The translations under genes and the position numbers were made by a program. The notes beneath the pieces are model-generated. The model was given only the letters and a program-made list of their open reading frames with translations. It was not told the origin of the DNA and ran no database searches. A DNA stretch of 64,000 nt from Patiria pectinifera (lineage: Eukaryota; Echinodermata; Asteroidea; Valvatida; Asterinidae). Shown piece after piece: positions 1 through 10,728 of the stretch; positions within the stretch are counted from its first letter, which is position 1, and each line of letters begins with the position of its first letter. The stretch is taken from NCBI GenBank assembly GCA_029964075.1, contig CM057135.1, forward strand, positions 18,006,863-18,070,862, given 5' to 3'.

Positions 1-30
1 TTGGGACACGTTGTACATGTACATTCTTAA

Positions 31-212
31 GAAAGAATTTTGCAACCTGACGCCGTTTTTTTTCTTCATATATCATCTTAATGCAGGTCAGTCAGACATG
101 AATCTGGGACTGAAAAACATTTCCAATTTTGTTAGGAAATTCATTTGTACTTAGAATTCTGTCTAGACTTTGTACACAGCTGCGGAAGTAGCGTCAGGTT
201 GCAGCATTCTTT
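31..212 (-). mobile_element. MITE, family with TTGCAACCTGACG inverted ends
   Basis: The ends are inverted copies: AAGAATTTTGCAACCTGACG on the left, and its near reverse complement GCGTCAGGTTGCAGCATTCTT on the right. The reverse complement of this stretch resembles 15023-15235 along its whole length, with shared blocks such as GTGTAC and TTCATGTCT. The element is about 180 bp and non-coding. The short frames read through it are not genes. No clear target duplication is seen. Confidence 0.65.
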
Positions 213-2675
213 CCCATTCTTGTTCCATAGATGTGGAGACCAAAAATGATGTGGAGGAACAGCACACAGTCCCATTACTCGGTCCTGATTTGCCAAAAAT
301 GAAGATTTTCCCCATAACGCACTGACGGCCTGCCAACACACACAGACACAACTATAAAAACGGAATACACTGTCGCATTATGAGGCTTAAAGCCAGGGTT
401 TTTGTAATCAATTTTGAATAGCCAAAAAAATATCAGCATTTTCTGCTTTAATTTCACAGAATCATGAAATTCCTCCAGGGAGAGCAGCGTCAGGCCAAAA
501 CACAGTCATCTTACCTGCTCTCCATTGCCAAGCTTGCCCACTTCCTCCACATGCATCCGATGTGGAGGAAGTGATATGGGTTGAGTGAAGCTCTCCTCTC
601 CCGGATGTGTGACATTACGAAAGACCTTGTAACGTCACTCCGAAAGGCTGTCAGCATCCGGGAGCAGGTGCTGAAAGGAAACATCAACAGTACGTTATTT
701 TTGTTTCATATTGATAGCTAAAGAGAGATGGAAATATAAACACCAAATAATTGCTGGAACACAGAAAAACGACACCCTTTTGCTCATAACCAGGCAGATG
801 TCCAGGTTTGCAGGCATTCAACTTGGAATTAACAAAAACAGATGAAATTCCATTTTTTACAAGACGTTGTACAGTGTTTTTCAATTTTCAATGGCCTAAG
901 TGTGAAAAGAAAAACGAGGAAATCAGCTGATCCAAGGAAAAGTTGCATGCCTGGGTTTGCCAAAAGTTGAAGTAGCATCGGGTAAAATTTATTTAACTTA
1001 AATTCACATCAAGTTCTAACATCAATAATTTTGATGTCAAAAAGACTTTTGTAATTCGCGTAACCGTACCATTGAAAATGTTTTCCTTCTCAGAACTGAT
1101 GCTCAAAGAGTGAGGATGTCAAAACATTCTTGGACAAGATCCAAGTCGATATCGTCAATGCAGTGTGTGAGTATGCATTTAAAGTTGGTGTACATGTATA
1201 CAGGCTAGTGTTGTAGTCGAGACCGGACAGTACTTTTGTACACATTATCACTGTTTTGGGCCAAACAAAGAGTATCGCTGGATTGCTAAGGAATTTCTGT
1301 ACTGATCAGCAAGGGGGAATTTCTTTTTTGGTTGAGTGTATCAACGGTACTGAACGGAGTGAACACAATATAATCGACTGATTGGTGTAAATGATGCATA
1401 TTGCAGGTCTTTAATATGTCTAATCGAGACCATGCAGCCAATTCATTCATTTTAAGTTTTGAATTAGGTGAGCTTGCGACTGAAGCCAGTGGGACCTAGA
1501 CTATACATATACATATAATTGTGCATGTGCATACTATGCATGTACAGATCACGGCAAATCTCAGGATTTAATTTGGTACTCACTTTTTAGTCTGTAATGA
1601 GTTAGCATCCGTCTAGGTGCACTTAATGGCATCCAAAATTTAAGTCACTACCCATTAACTCCACCAACTGAAAACAGAACAAGGATTATACTTCATTATT
1701 ACTGGATGTGTATAAAGACATTGAGATGAAAAGAAAAGTATAAAAACAAATCAAATTTACAAACCATTTACAACGTAAAACCACAAAACTGATTGAGGGT
1801 CATTGGAAATAAACTCTTACAAATAAACTGTTTTGGTTGTAACCATCAGCACAACTGCAAGTCCAAGGGAAAACGTCTTCCCATCACTGCAACCTCATGC
1901 TTATCCTCCAGCTAAGGGACAGGCTGATGGCCCAGCTCCTGTTAAGAGGAGCACCGAGAAGTGGCGTCATCACTAATATGACTCTCGAGGAGTTCGAGCA
2001 ACGAGAAGAGTACCTTGACCAAAATTTTGAAAAGGTGCAAGTCATCAAGGTACGGAAATTCACGTTAAATTGTCATATTGCAAAACCGTCATTACTCACT
2101 TTTGAGTTCAAAAACACACACATAAATAGGGTATCTCTGCTTACGTGAAGGGGGGGGGGGTTGATTAGTGGTCCTGACTATCAGTGGTCAAGTACTTAGC
2201 CCATACTCATCTTTCAGTACTCGAAAATTATTTGGACTTGACTTACCAACATTATCTAAAACAAAGAAAATCTCACACCTGAAGGATGGTTAAAGCAGTA
2301 AATGCAACACATATGAGGCAGGCGGAACATAAACTGTTCATTATTTTTACCTTTACTCTCCTTCCATTTGTTATTGAAGGTCACAAACCTTAAAACCACT
2401 GGGACATACGGGGCCCAGTTGGTTTCCCTTGATGAGGCAATGTCCCGATGGATGACAGTCTACAAGGAATTTGGCCGCCCCAATACACCAGGTTGCAATC
2501 CTGCCGACAAAAAGGCACCATTTTTCGTGTCAAAGGGAGGCATGTCGGTTGCGAGAAGGCCAAGGAAATTAGGCAATACCTTTAGTTTTTCCACCAGTTT
2601 AGAATACTACGCCACATTAACTGTGACCTTCAAGGGTCAGTTGAATAGCACAATCTTTTTTCTATAAGGGTGGTG

Positions 2676-2974
2676 TTATAAGATGGAATTTTTGCATCGG
2701 GTGATATAAATCAAATTAGGTTTTGCCCTTCACCGACGTTTAAACACTGTATACTCAGTGTGTTACCTCCCGAGTGAAAGTTGGAAAAATCACCCAAGTG
2801 GGACTCAAACCCATGACCTCCTGCTTTCTAGTGCAGATGTCTTACCACTCGACCACCGAGCTAACGGGATTGGTTGGCTGGTTCAAATCTGATGTACAAA
2901 TTGTACATAGCAGCGGGTACCGCATTAACTATTATAAGATGGATTTTTTGCGTCGGGGTGATATAAATCAAATC
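2676..2974 (-). repeat. tRNA-like SINE fragment between 43-bp direct repeats
   Basis: On the minus strand, 2866-2790 looks like a degenerate tRNA gene: an A-box-like TAGCTCGGTGGTCGAGTGG, an anticodon-like stem CTGC..GCAG and a B-box-like GGGTTTGAGTCCC. It is flanked by two near-identical direct repeats at 2676-2718 and 2932-2974 (TTATAAGATGGA..TTTTTGC..TCGG..TGATATAAATCAAAT), 256 bp apart. It lies in an intron of the recombinase-like gene. A functional tRNA is unlikely because the acceptor stem does not pair well. Confidence 0.45.
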
Positions 2975-3416
2975 AAAGGTTGGTGTAAAAATACAATGTA
3001 TCCTCACTAAAGTGTCAAGTAGTTATTTATCTCCAAGAACATTTGAATCTCTTTCTCGATTGATTGATCCATGGAAACAAAACCACACCACATTATCTCA
3101 TATTCCACGCACATGTATGATGCTTTTTCAAGATTATTCATACACTGTATTTAAGTAGTATTCATTGGTTTTTTTACTCACTTGATCGTCAGTCTGTGGG
3201 AGAGCAAAGACCTCCATGGCAAGGTGACGGCCACCATCATCAGAAAGAACGTGGCTACTCGGGTAAGCATCTGGTGATATTGCAATTCCTCCTCATGTAT
3301 CCAATAGGCCTACAGCCTGAAAAAAAAATTAATATAGGCCTATCATGTTAAAAATAAAAATGTAGTGTTCATAATTGTTATGACATGCATTTACCCAAGC
3401 TTAATATACATCGTAT

Positions 3417-3810
3417 GTCACTTGACTTGACTCGCCGTAACTTGAGTATACTCAACCTGACTCCACCTGACTGGACTCGATTACACACTCTTTGATTTTA
3501 TTTGATCTTATCTATTTGCAATTTCCACAAAATAATGATACAAATAGTGATACAGGTTGAATACAAGTTAAAAACAAGAAAAAAATTATCAAAACTGTCA
3601 ACAAAAAATTAATATAAACATAGAGAATCCCCATACTGTTGAAAAAGCAGGGATAACACAAAATTTAAAAAACCTATTTCCATTGTGCAGTCTCAAGATT
3701 CAACTGGACTCAACATGACTCCACTCCACTTTACTTGACTCAACCTTAACCTACCTATAGTCACTTGAAACTGACCCAAATCGACTTGACTTGAGTCACA
3801 CAATTCAGTG
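3417..3810. repeat. Degenerate ACTTGACTC-type tandem repeat, two blocks
   Basis: Blocks at about 3417-3490 and 3690-3810 are built from loosely repeated ACTTGACTC / CAACCTGACTC words. A related patch occurs near 2235. The repeat is intronic and no coding sense was seen. Confidence 0.4.
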
Positions 3811-4059
3811 AATTGTTAAAACTTGGGGGGGGGGGATTATTTCCCCCTCATCAGAGCTCAAATATTAAACAAAGAAAGTGGAATGAAATTTAGCACACAA
3901 GTTTACAATTTATGTGATTTTCAGTCGTGGAGTGCACTTGAGGGGCCAGACAGGGCAAGGGTGGCCCAATTCATAAGCCATCAGGAGGAGACACAACATA
4001 AGTTCTATGTGGCGGCGCATGCTCCAATGCATGCTGCTGAGACAACTAATATGATCTGA

Positions 4060-5857
4060 AGTCTTTGGGTAAGTACAAGTAGGAGCCTACCTGTTTCAAG
4101 ATTGTATTTTGTTCAAATTTGCACATATATCATTCTTTCATGTCCTCTTATGAACAACATGTGATGCGATCAAGCTACGAGTCGTTTGTCGACCCTGGTC
4201 AAAAAAAAATATTACAGATTTGAAAAGAGCACAATCTCAGCATTACTGCTGTGAAAAACTGCATGCTGGTACCATCTTTAGTTAAAATGTTACGGAAGTC
4301 GAAACACCAAGAGTTGTATGAAGTGAAGTGATGAAGAGGTCCTATTTTGTCCTATATCCCCAAATGAAAATTCCCAACAAACGACTCATTTAGCTTCATC
4401 ACATCACATCACATATAATGAACAACAAATCACATATGATCAAAAGAAATGTTTTGTTGTGCATCCTGCTGTGCTGTAATAGACTGAATTGTGAGCAGAT
4501 TCGTTGATGAATTAGTGATAAGGGAAGAAAACCGCCTCTTCACCTCTAGATTTTGACCGATCAGCTGGCGCTTTGGTCTTGAGTCATTCACCCGTTCACG
4601 TATGTTTCAGCACCATGCGTGCATTTAGTTTGTCTTAACTCACGCATTTTCAATGGCTTATTCCAAGTCGTCAGCCTGCAAACAGTGGTAGCAGACGATT
4701 GACACACTGTGCGATTTTTTGGCTTTAATAAAATGAATCCTTCTAAAACGTACGAGAACGATGATTCAAACCAAAACTTATCAGTAGACCATACATATGT
4801 GAACAAAGTTATAAATTGTCTATACTGTTTGATAATGGCTCTAAAACTATTTCAAATACATGTACATGATTTAAGCCTGTATTTACAATTTGTTTTTTTT
4901 TCTGTTCCATGACAACATTTGCAAATGAAGGATGTGCCTGGTCCCTCTGGTTACGTTGCGGTAAGTTCTTACTAATTTTGTTTTACATAGAATGGGGTGT
5001 AGTGAGTTGTTGGGGTTGTTATAACATTGTGAGGAATAAACCTTTGAAGGATAGATAGCATTAACTTGTGTCAACTATTGACAAATCTATCACTATCACC
5101 CCATAGGTTGATTCAAGCATGTACACGCTCTACTGTACATGTAGCTGTTTCTCATAAAATTTGGTTTTCCACTTCGTTGCACTGTTTAGGTTTAAAGTAA
5201 CCACAATGTCTCTATTCTTAATTTCATAGCCTAATTCCTCTTCACAAAGAAATTCAACAACATATGATGGCAGTTCTCCCAGCATCAATGTAAGTAGTGA
5301 TTGATCATTATGACAGAGAAAAAAAATGTTGCGTATGGAAGTAACGCTATTTGCGTGCGTGCAATGGCGATGGAAACACAACTGCAGAATACTTGCAATA
5401 TAACTTGACCCACAGGAAGTGTTACATAACGCATTCTCGGGTGTCCCTCACTGTATGGACCGGTAGACTTTACAATAACACAGCCCGAGGAAAAGTTAGC
5501 ACAGCAGACACATGAGCATGAATAGTACTCATGTAACGCGCACTGTATCGTGCTCAATTATCCGCCAAATCCACCCGGCGAAGCTGGCACGCCGGAGAAG
5601 TGAGACCGTGACAAAGCTAAAGACGTGTACATGTATCTTGCAAAACGCGGGCCCAATTTTCCGAGCTTTCGTGGCGACTTTGTGCTGCGACCGCACTCGT
5701 TTTGCGTAAAATTCAATACTGGCTAGTTCCTGTACCCCTCCCACCAAACCCCTAGTAACCGCCTCCTACACAGTGAAAAGTAAAAGTGTCTGATTTTTAA
5801 ATTTCAAACACACTGGGTGATGAATTCTCAATAATAATATTTAGGAGTAAAGCAACT
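4060..5857. other. Intergenic stretch without recognised genes
   Basis: Only short unsupported frames occur here on both strands. Good splice signals around a coherent frame, inverted ends and tandem repeats were not seen. A minus-strand frame at 5210-5290 is open, but no donor and acceptor pair supports it. It could hold missing 3' exons of the minus-strand gene at 6.5-9.3 kb. Confidence 0.4.
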
Positions 5858-5915
5858 GTTGAATGGAATGGGAACTCAACCCATGACCCCCCAGCTCCAG
5901 TCATTAGAGGGTCTC
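5858..5915 (-). repeat. tRNA-like SINE fragment
   Basis: The minus strand reads GGTCATGGGTTGAGTTCCCA, a B-box-like match to the tRNA-like repeat at 2790-2866. It ends next to the MITE that starts at 5921. Only this part is recognisable. Confidence 0.3.
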
Positions 5916-5920
5916 CATTA

Positions 5921-6323
5921 TACAGGGTGGATAAAAAAAAAGGCAAAAACGAGAATTATTGCTAATTGGAACAGAATTACATGTGAATCAAAGGGAGATA
6001 TCCTTCGTTATGAAAGGGTGTATTTCGAGAAATGCCACTTTTCATGGTAAAATCTCTTTTTTCCCCAACTGCCTTGATTGGCAACCATAGCCTTTCACTC
6101 TGTGACAAATGACACCACAGAAACCGCAATTGAAAAGTGGCGCAATTCTCTAAATAGACCTTTTCATAAAATTGGTCACTGCTCAGTTAAACGTGAATGT
6201 AATGATCAGGGTGTCATTTTAAAGAGGAGATTCAACCCTAACAGAGGATATCTCCCTTTGATGTGCCCTACTTCTGTTCCAAATAGCAATAACATCTCTG
6301 TTTCCTTTTTTTTCCACCCTGTA
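5921..6323. mobile_element. Complete MITE with TACAGGGTGG ends and TA target duplication
   Basis: The left end TACAGGGTGGATAAAAAAAA and the right end, the reverse complement of TACAGGGTGGAAAAAAAAGG, are flanked by TA at 5919-5920 and 6324-6325. The inverted repeat is long: about 80 bp per arm can be matched by eye, including TTGGAACAG and TCAAAGGGAGATATCC. TA duplication and TACAGGG ends fit the Tc1/mariner (IS630) superfamily. It is 403 bp with no transposase and sits in an intron or 3' flank of the minus-strand gene at 6.5-9.3 kb. Confidence 0.85.
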
Positions 6324-6547
6324 TATCAGTCAACTTTTTTCATTGAGGGTACCAGCAACCAAACCTCAGCACCAGATTTTTAATGTGGGTTGCCCAAAAA
6401 CACAAAAATAACAAGTCTCGTGCTCAGTGTTCAATGTGATCTTTCTTTTGCACAATTTGCACTTCCTTGCAGAATAACATCCAGATCTATATTAAACTAC
6501 AAATCCGATATCACAGTTCTAAAAATGAAACTCACCTCTTCACTCAC

Positions 6548-9324
6548 CTCTTCACCAACACCTGGTGCCCATTCTTCATCAGATGGTGATTCTGAGGTGT
6601 TCCTCTACAAAAGAAAAAAGTTTGCCTTGTCTCCAGATATCATTAAGTAGTCTTGCCAAACCTCAGTTTTGATGCACTTCAGATTCACTATGTTGCTTAC
6701 TGGAGCAATATTCCCCTATTATAACCTTATGGAAAATCCATGATAATATTGTTACATTTGGAAAAAGGAGGGGTCCTTAAATTGGGCTACCAAGGTGAAG
6801 GGTTGCCTAAAACGGGAGACTTGAAAAAGTTTAAGGAAATTTCACAAAATTACGTTTTGACGTTGACGTAATTACTGTAAGCAAAAGTAATATTTTATTT
6901 TGGGAGGATTTTCTTGAAGTTGTTCCAAGTCCCCAAGTTAGTCAATGCTTTGCCTAATTTTAGCCCATTTACGGACAACCCATTCCTCCCCCCCCCCCGC
7001 CTTTTCGTTTTGGGAAGATGTTATCATCTTTTTCACATTTATGTTGGTCAAGTATAGTAAATATCTTTGTTAATTTGGCGAAATTACTTGAAGATATCCT
7101 ACTGGAGACAAGGTAAATGCGTGCAACATGAGGGTATAATAGTAGCCATAATCTAAAATGGTGTTGCTGGTTTCGTATGATCGAGCTCAGTGCAGGTCAT
7201 TTATGAAAAATCAATTCTTTTAAACTTACCTACAGGTACATGAACTACTTCATTATGTGTTACCTGGTGTGTTGTAAATACATAGAGTCTTGTCTTTGAG
7301 GGGTTTCCATGTTGCTCAATCACACCTCGTAAGTTGAAAGTTTCCCTGCTGATGATTTGCTGGAAGCAGCCGACACCATCTACACTGTATTCCGTGAGGC
7401 AACCGGATGTATTTTTCCCATGTGGGAAAAAGGCCTCAACTGCACGATTCTGAAGGTCTTCATATGAAGAGTTGATGTCCACTGCCAAACATCTGGTCCC
7501 ACCCCCTCTTGCGAAGCGGACTCCTTTGTGTTGAGAGGTTTCATCAGTTCGGTTCATCCATCCGACTGTGATCCTGACATTGTCTGACTTGGATGATTTC
7601 TTAGCCAATTTAGGCTGCTACAAAAAAGATAGCAAAGTATATGTACAAAAAGGAAAATAAATATGTGTTCGGGGGGTATTATAACACTCTGTTTAAGACC
7701 GGTAGGAGTCTGGATGGGTGATAATTACCCGAGGCGAAGCAGAGCCCAGGGTAATTATCACCCATCAAGACTCCCACCGGTCTTAAACAGAATGTTTAAC
7801 ACCAACCGAACACATATTTATTCCCATTTATTACCTTTTTCGGTCAAAAAAAAAAATCATTCCAGTCCAAAAACTAGACATTGCTAACCATTTTGTTCAA
7901 CAATTTTACTTCATGCCGTATCAAACACTCCTCTGACTATAATATAGAATTTCCCTCTACAATTCCTTACCTTATAAGGACATTGGCATGCACGTCACGC
8001 GTACTGCGCGATGTCGCGCAAAACGCAGCTGGGTGGGTGTAGTGTGAATTTCGGAATTTGAAATAGTAATTCGCTGGTAGTATTGGGCATGCCCATGTGA
8101 GCAATGTGAAGTTCAACCAATGAAACATTGAAAGGCACCGGATTTAATGGAGTCCAAATTTCAAGAGACATTGGAAAAGTGGTTAAGACCATGCAGTCAG
8201 CCATGTCTTTATCATCCGTTTAAGACCAGCCACGTGATGGGCTTTCCACCAATAGGAATGGGTAAACTGCCTTAGGTATTTATGAATGCACATTTAAGGG
8301 TTATTGGTTAAGGTTATTTTGATATTATTTACCTAACAGCTACATCATTTAAACATTGTGAAATATCATAAAAAATGCTACCAATACGTGTACACTCTTA
8401 ACATTTAACAATGAAAAAAAAAGTCATCCTTTTCTCCTCTCTCCAATACCCCATGTAATTAAGTAATACAAACACACAAATACTAAATCAAACTATTTAG
8501 GCTAAGGAATCAATGTGTTACATAATGTAACATTGATGCACAAGGCAAGGACAATAATATCCAACTGCACATATACCTTGCCCTTGGAGAACAATCCCTT
8601 TATTTCTTTGATGTGACACTCTAGGCTTCTCTTTGTTCCGGGTGTATCTGCAAATTAGTAAAAAAAAAACATTTTTCAAACTAAACACATATTCAAAATA
8701 ACTATCACTAATTATTTGTTTAATTCTAATCATTTTATTGTTCTACTGGGCTATGATATTTAATTGAAATTACAATTGTTTTGATTGTCAAAGTCACCAT
8801 AAGCCAGTTTTGAAAGGCCTCCATGTGAAAAGTGATATAACAAAATGACCTATTGTGGGCAATAAGATCCGCACTATCATTTAGATAGTGTTAACAAAAC
8901 ATGGAAATACATAACATAAAAACAGAGGTTCTGTGTAAACTCTTTTAGGTTTTGTTTTCAGAAATAAAATTGTGGTCTCTATTCGACTTGAGTGTCAAGC
9001 CTGCTGTTGGTAGCCCCCTAATTACAAGTGCAAGGAGGAGTCAGGATATTCAAAGGTGCATGACATAGCCATACCCCAAGCCAATATTCAAATCGCTACT
9101 CCACTCCTCCATTAACATCATTGTCATTGATGATTTACATCTCACCTTAAATCTTTCTGTCTTACCATTAAATTTCCAAATAAATACTTCAAATTCACTC
9201 ATACACTCTATGCCTTTCACTATTTACACCTATTTCAGAAACACTAACTTTGCATACTTCCTCTATGTGTTCCAGATGATGAACCAGAAGTAGTTGTGGT
9301 TGTGGTTGTGGATGAAGCACTCAT
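6548..9324 (-). CDS. N-terminal part of a HECT-ligase-family-like protein, four exons
   Basis: Minus-strand coding exons whose phases agree are 9324-9258 (ATG start, Ser/Thr-rich), 8647-8577, 7617-7264 and 6604-6548. The third exon carries a compact module starting NVRITVGWMNR with a GGGTR turn and AFFPHGKN. This pattern is known from N-terminal regions of fish and invertebrate proteins related to the G2/M-phase E3 ligase family, which usually end in a HECT domain. The fourth exon is acidic (SPSDEEW) and ends at two in-frame donors 12 nt apart (GAG|gtgagtgaagag|gtgagt), so two splice forms differing by four residues are possible. No HECT part is seen to the left: that space holds the plus-strand recombinase. 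The gene is either truncated, continues beyond the edge, or is an N-terminal-only paralogue of the HECT gene at 23.6-39.6 kb. The module assignment is moderate; the exon structure is good. Confidence 0.6.
7655..7823. repeat. Large hairpin repeat with GAGGCGAAGC loop
   Basis: The outer arms are AAATAAATATGTGTTCGG and CCGAACACATATTTATT. The inner arms are 7691-7730 and 7749-7788 (GTTTAAGACCGG...GGTGATAATTACCC and its reverse complement, with few mismatches). The loop 7731-7748 is GAGGCGAAGCAGAGCCCA. The stretch to its right (to about 8050) is repeated in inverted orientation at 48060-48390, so the hairpin is part of a larger dispersed repeat. Confidence 0.8.
7824..8235. repeat. Dispersed repeat body, partner of 48060-48300
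   Basis: Shared blocks with the reverse complement of 48060-48300 include CTAGACATTGCTAACCATTT, AATTTTACTTCATG, CTTACCTTATAAGGACATTG and the CpG-rich CGCGATGTCGCGCAAAACGC. Order and spacing are conserved. It lies in an intron of the minus-strand gene and has no coding capacity. Confidence 0.7.
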
Positions 9325-10092
9325 TTCTTTGCAGCTCACTAATGTAGAGAAGTTCAGTCATAAAAATTGGTCAATGCAAATATTGAAGAACATTTTCAAG
9401 TATTAAAGAAACAAACATTTAAATACTTTAGTACATGTTAAGTATGCTACACTTGTTCTGTAGGTGATTACATGGTTTGTTCAATGTATTCACGAATTGT
9501 ATTTATTCTGCTCCTGCACTGATGTGTCATGTCAAGTACAGGACCCTGAAGAAACATTGATTTTCTTCTTTTCCCCATGCAATGACCTTGTCTCGGTGAC
9601 ATCTCTATCATTCGGCAGGATTACTCACCAACTTTGAATTTGTCAAGAGGTTGCACTGGTTGACCTACATTGTAGGTCACAAATTCCTGAAAGTCAACGT
9701 CAAAGACTAGTAGGCGCAGATCGTTTGTTATTTTTAATTCCTGTCAAAAAAAGAAATGAAATAAAATGAAATGAAAAGAAAAGGAAAGTGTAACAACATT
9801 ATTACTTCTCCTTCTTTCTTTGTAATCCACAGCACTAATGTTACTTGGTTTTGAAATAAAGTCGGGCTATAATTTGTAACTTAGAATATTGCATGCACTA
9901 ACTATAAATGTGGCATTCGTGAAGTGTAGGGCCCCTGTTTATTTCCGATCAAATTTGAGTCAAAAATAGTTTTTATTGCTCAAAAATTACCATTACACTC
10001 AAAAGCATGCAGACCTCTCTCAATTCTAATGACACCCGTTTTGCAATTTTGAGCAAATTCTTGGGGTAGAAATCCTGATTTTCCTGCGCCGT

Positions 10093-10569
10093 TTGTGCCT
10101 TGCGATTCAGTGCGCCCTGCGTGCTCACGGTCTGAAGGTACATCGCACGGTGATCGCCATCTTTATTTTCGGGTCGCGTGTTGTGGTCGCGCTGTCATCA
10201 TTTTACCCCCAAATTTCCCTCAACAAAATCAAAACCCTGCCCTCTATCCAGACAGGGTCAGGGCTGAAGTGCTCTGAAACGTGCAAAACTAAATCAGGCC
10301 CACTTTACTCACAGTCACAGTTTAGCCAACAAATTTCTTCAAAAATTCCACTGGAGCAAAGAAAATGTCCTCAGTATTCCACCAACCAAGTTTGCAGACT
10401 CAATTCCATTTTTAAAGGAGACTTTTCTTCAAATATTTTGCACATAAGAGGGAAGTCAAGTGATTTCAAAGTGGGACTAAATACTGGACTGGCACATGTC
10501 CATCCATGGTCCAATTACTATTTGAAAAGACTGACCTCTTCATTCAGTGTCAATAGTCGGGTGGCTTGA
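10093..10569 (+). repeat. Dispersed repeat containing a 158-codon open frame
   Basis: The frame looks long but resembles no family I know. Its middle (10263-10378) is matched at 62081-62190: both contain CTGAAACGTGCAAAACTA, ACTCACAGT and CCACTGG.GCAAAGAAAATGTC. That points to a dispersed repeat, not a gene, and the frame is probably accidental. Confidence 0.5.
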
Positions 10570-10728
10570 CTATGGAGAAATGTTTAGTAAATTGAGACTA
10601 GTTCCTACTTCATGCCACGTTTCTTAATTTTTTTGGCATGGTTGATTGATGCAGTACTGAAGCTGTATTGGACTGGTTGTTTTAGGTGCCAGTCTATTTT
10701 CTTGTTTTGCATGTTTTCAATACCTTAA

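Larger units (their letters stand above)
460..4059 (+). pseudogene. Tyrosine-recombinase-like gene, six exons, damaged
   Basis: Exons read by splice sites and phase are 460-689, 1094-1166, 1850-2049, 2380 to about 2543, 3193-3262 and 3925-4059 (stop TGA). The product resembles the phage-integrase-fold tyrosine recombinases that are multi-copy in marine invertebrates. The expected catalytic residues can be placed: Arg in GAPRSGVITNM (exon 3), Lys in NLKTTGTYGA (exon 4), Arg in ATIIRKN (exon 5), then His in ISHQEET and Tyr in QHKFY (exon 6). An N-terminal core-binding part lies in exons 1 and 2. There are two lesions: an in-frame TGA at 572-574, and a 1-nt frameshift near 1111 in exon 2. The exon 4 donor is weak (gtcggt at 2544). 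A good donor (gtaagt, about 4070) lies just past the stop, so a further exon is possible. Family membership is fairly secure; whether it is a host gene or a decayed transposon gene is open. Confidence 0.62.

Noticed and set aside
2790-2866. Possible functional tRNA gene
   Set aside because: Box-like words are present, but stems pair poorly and the sequence is embedded in a repeat; SINE is the better call.
6078-6383. 101-codon plus-strand frame
   Set aside because: It spans the interior and right end of a MITE.
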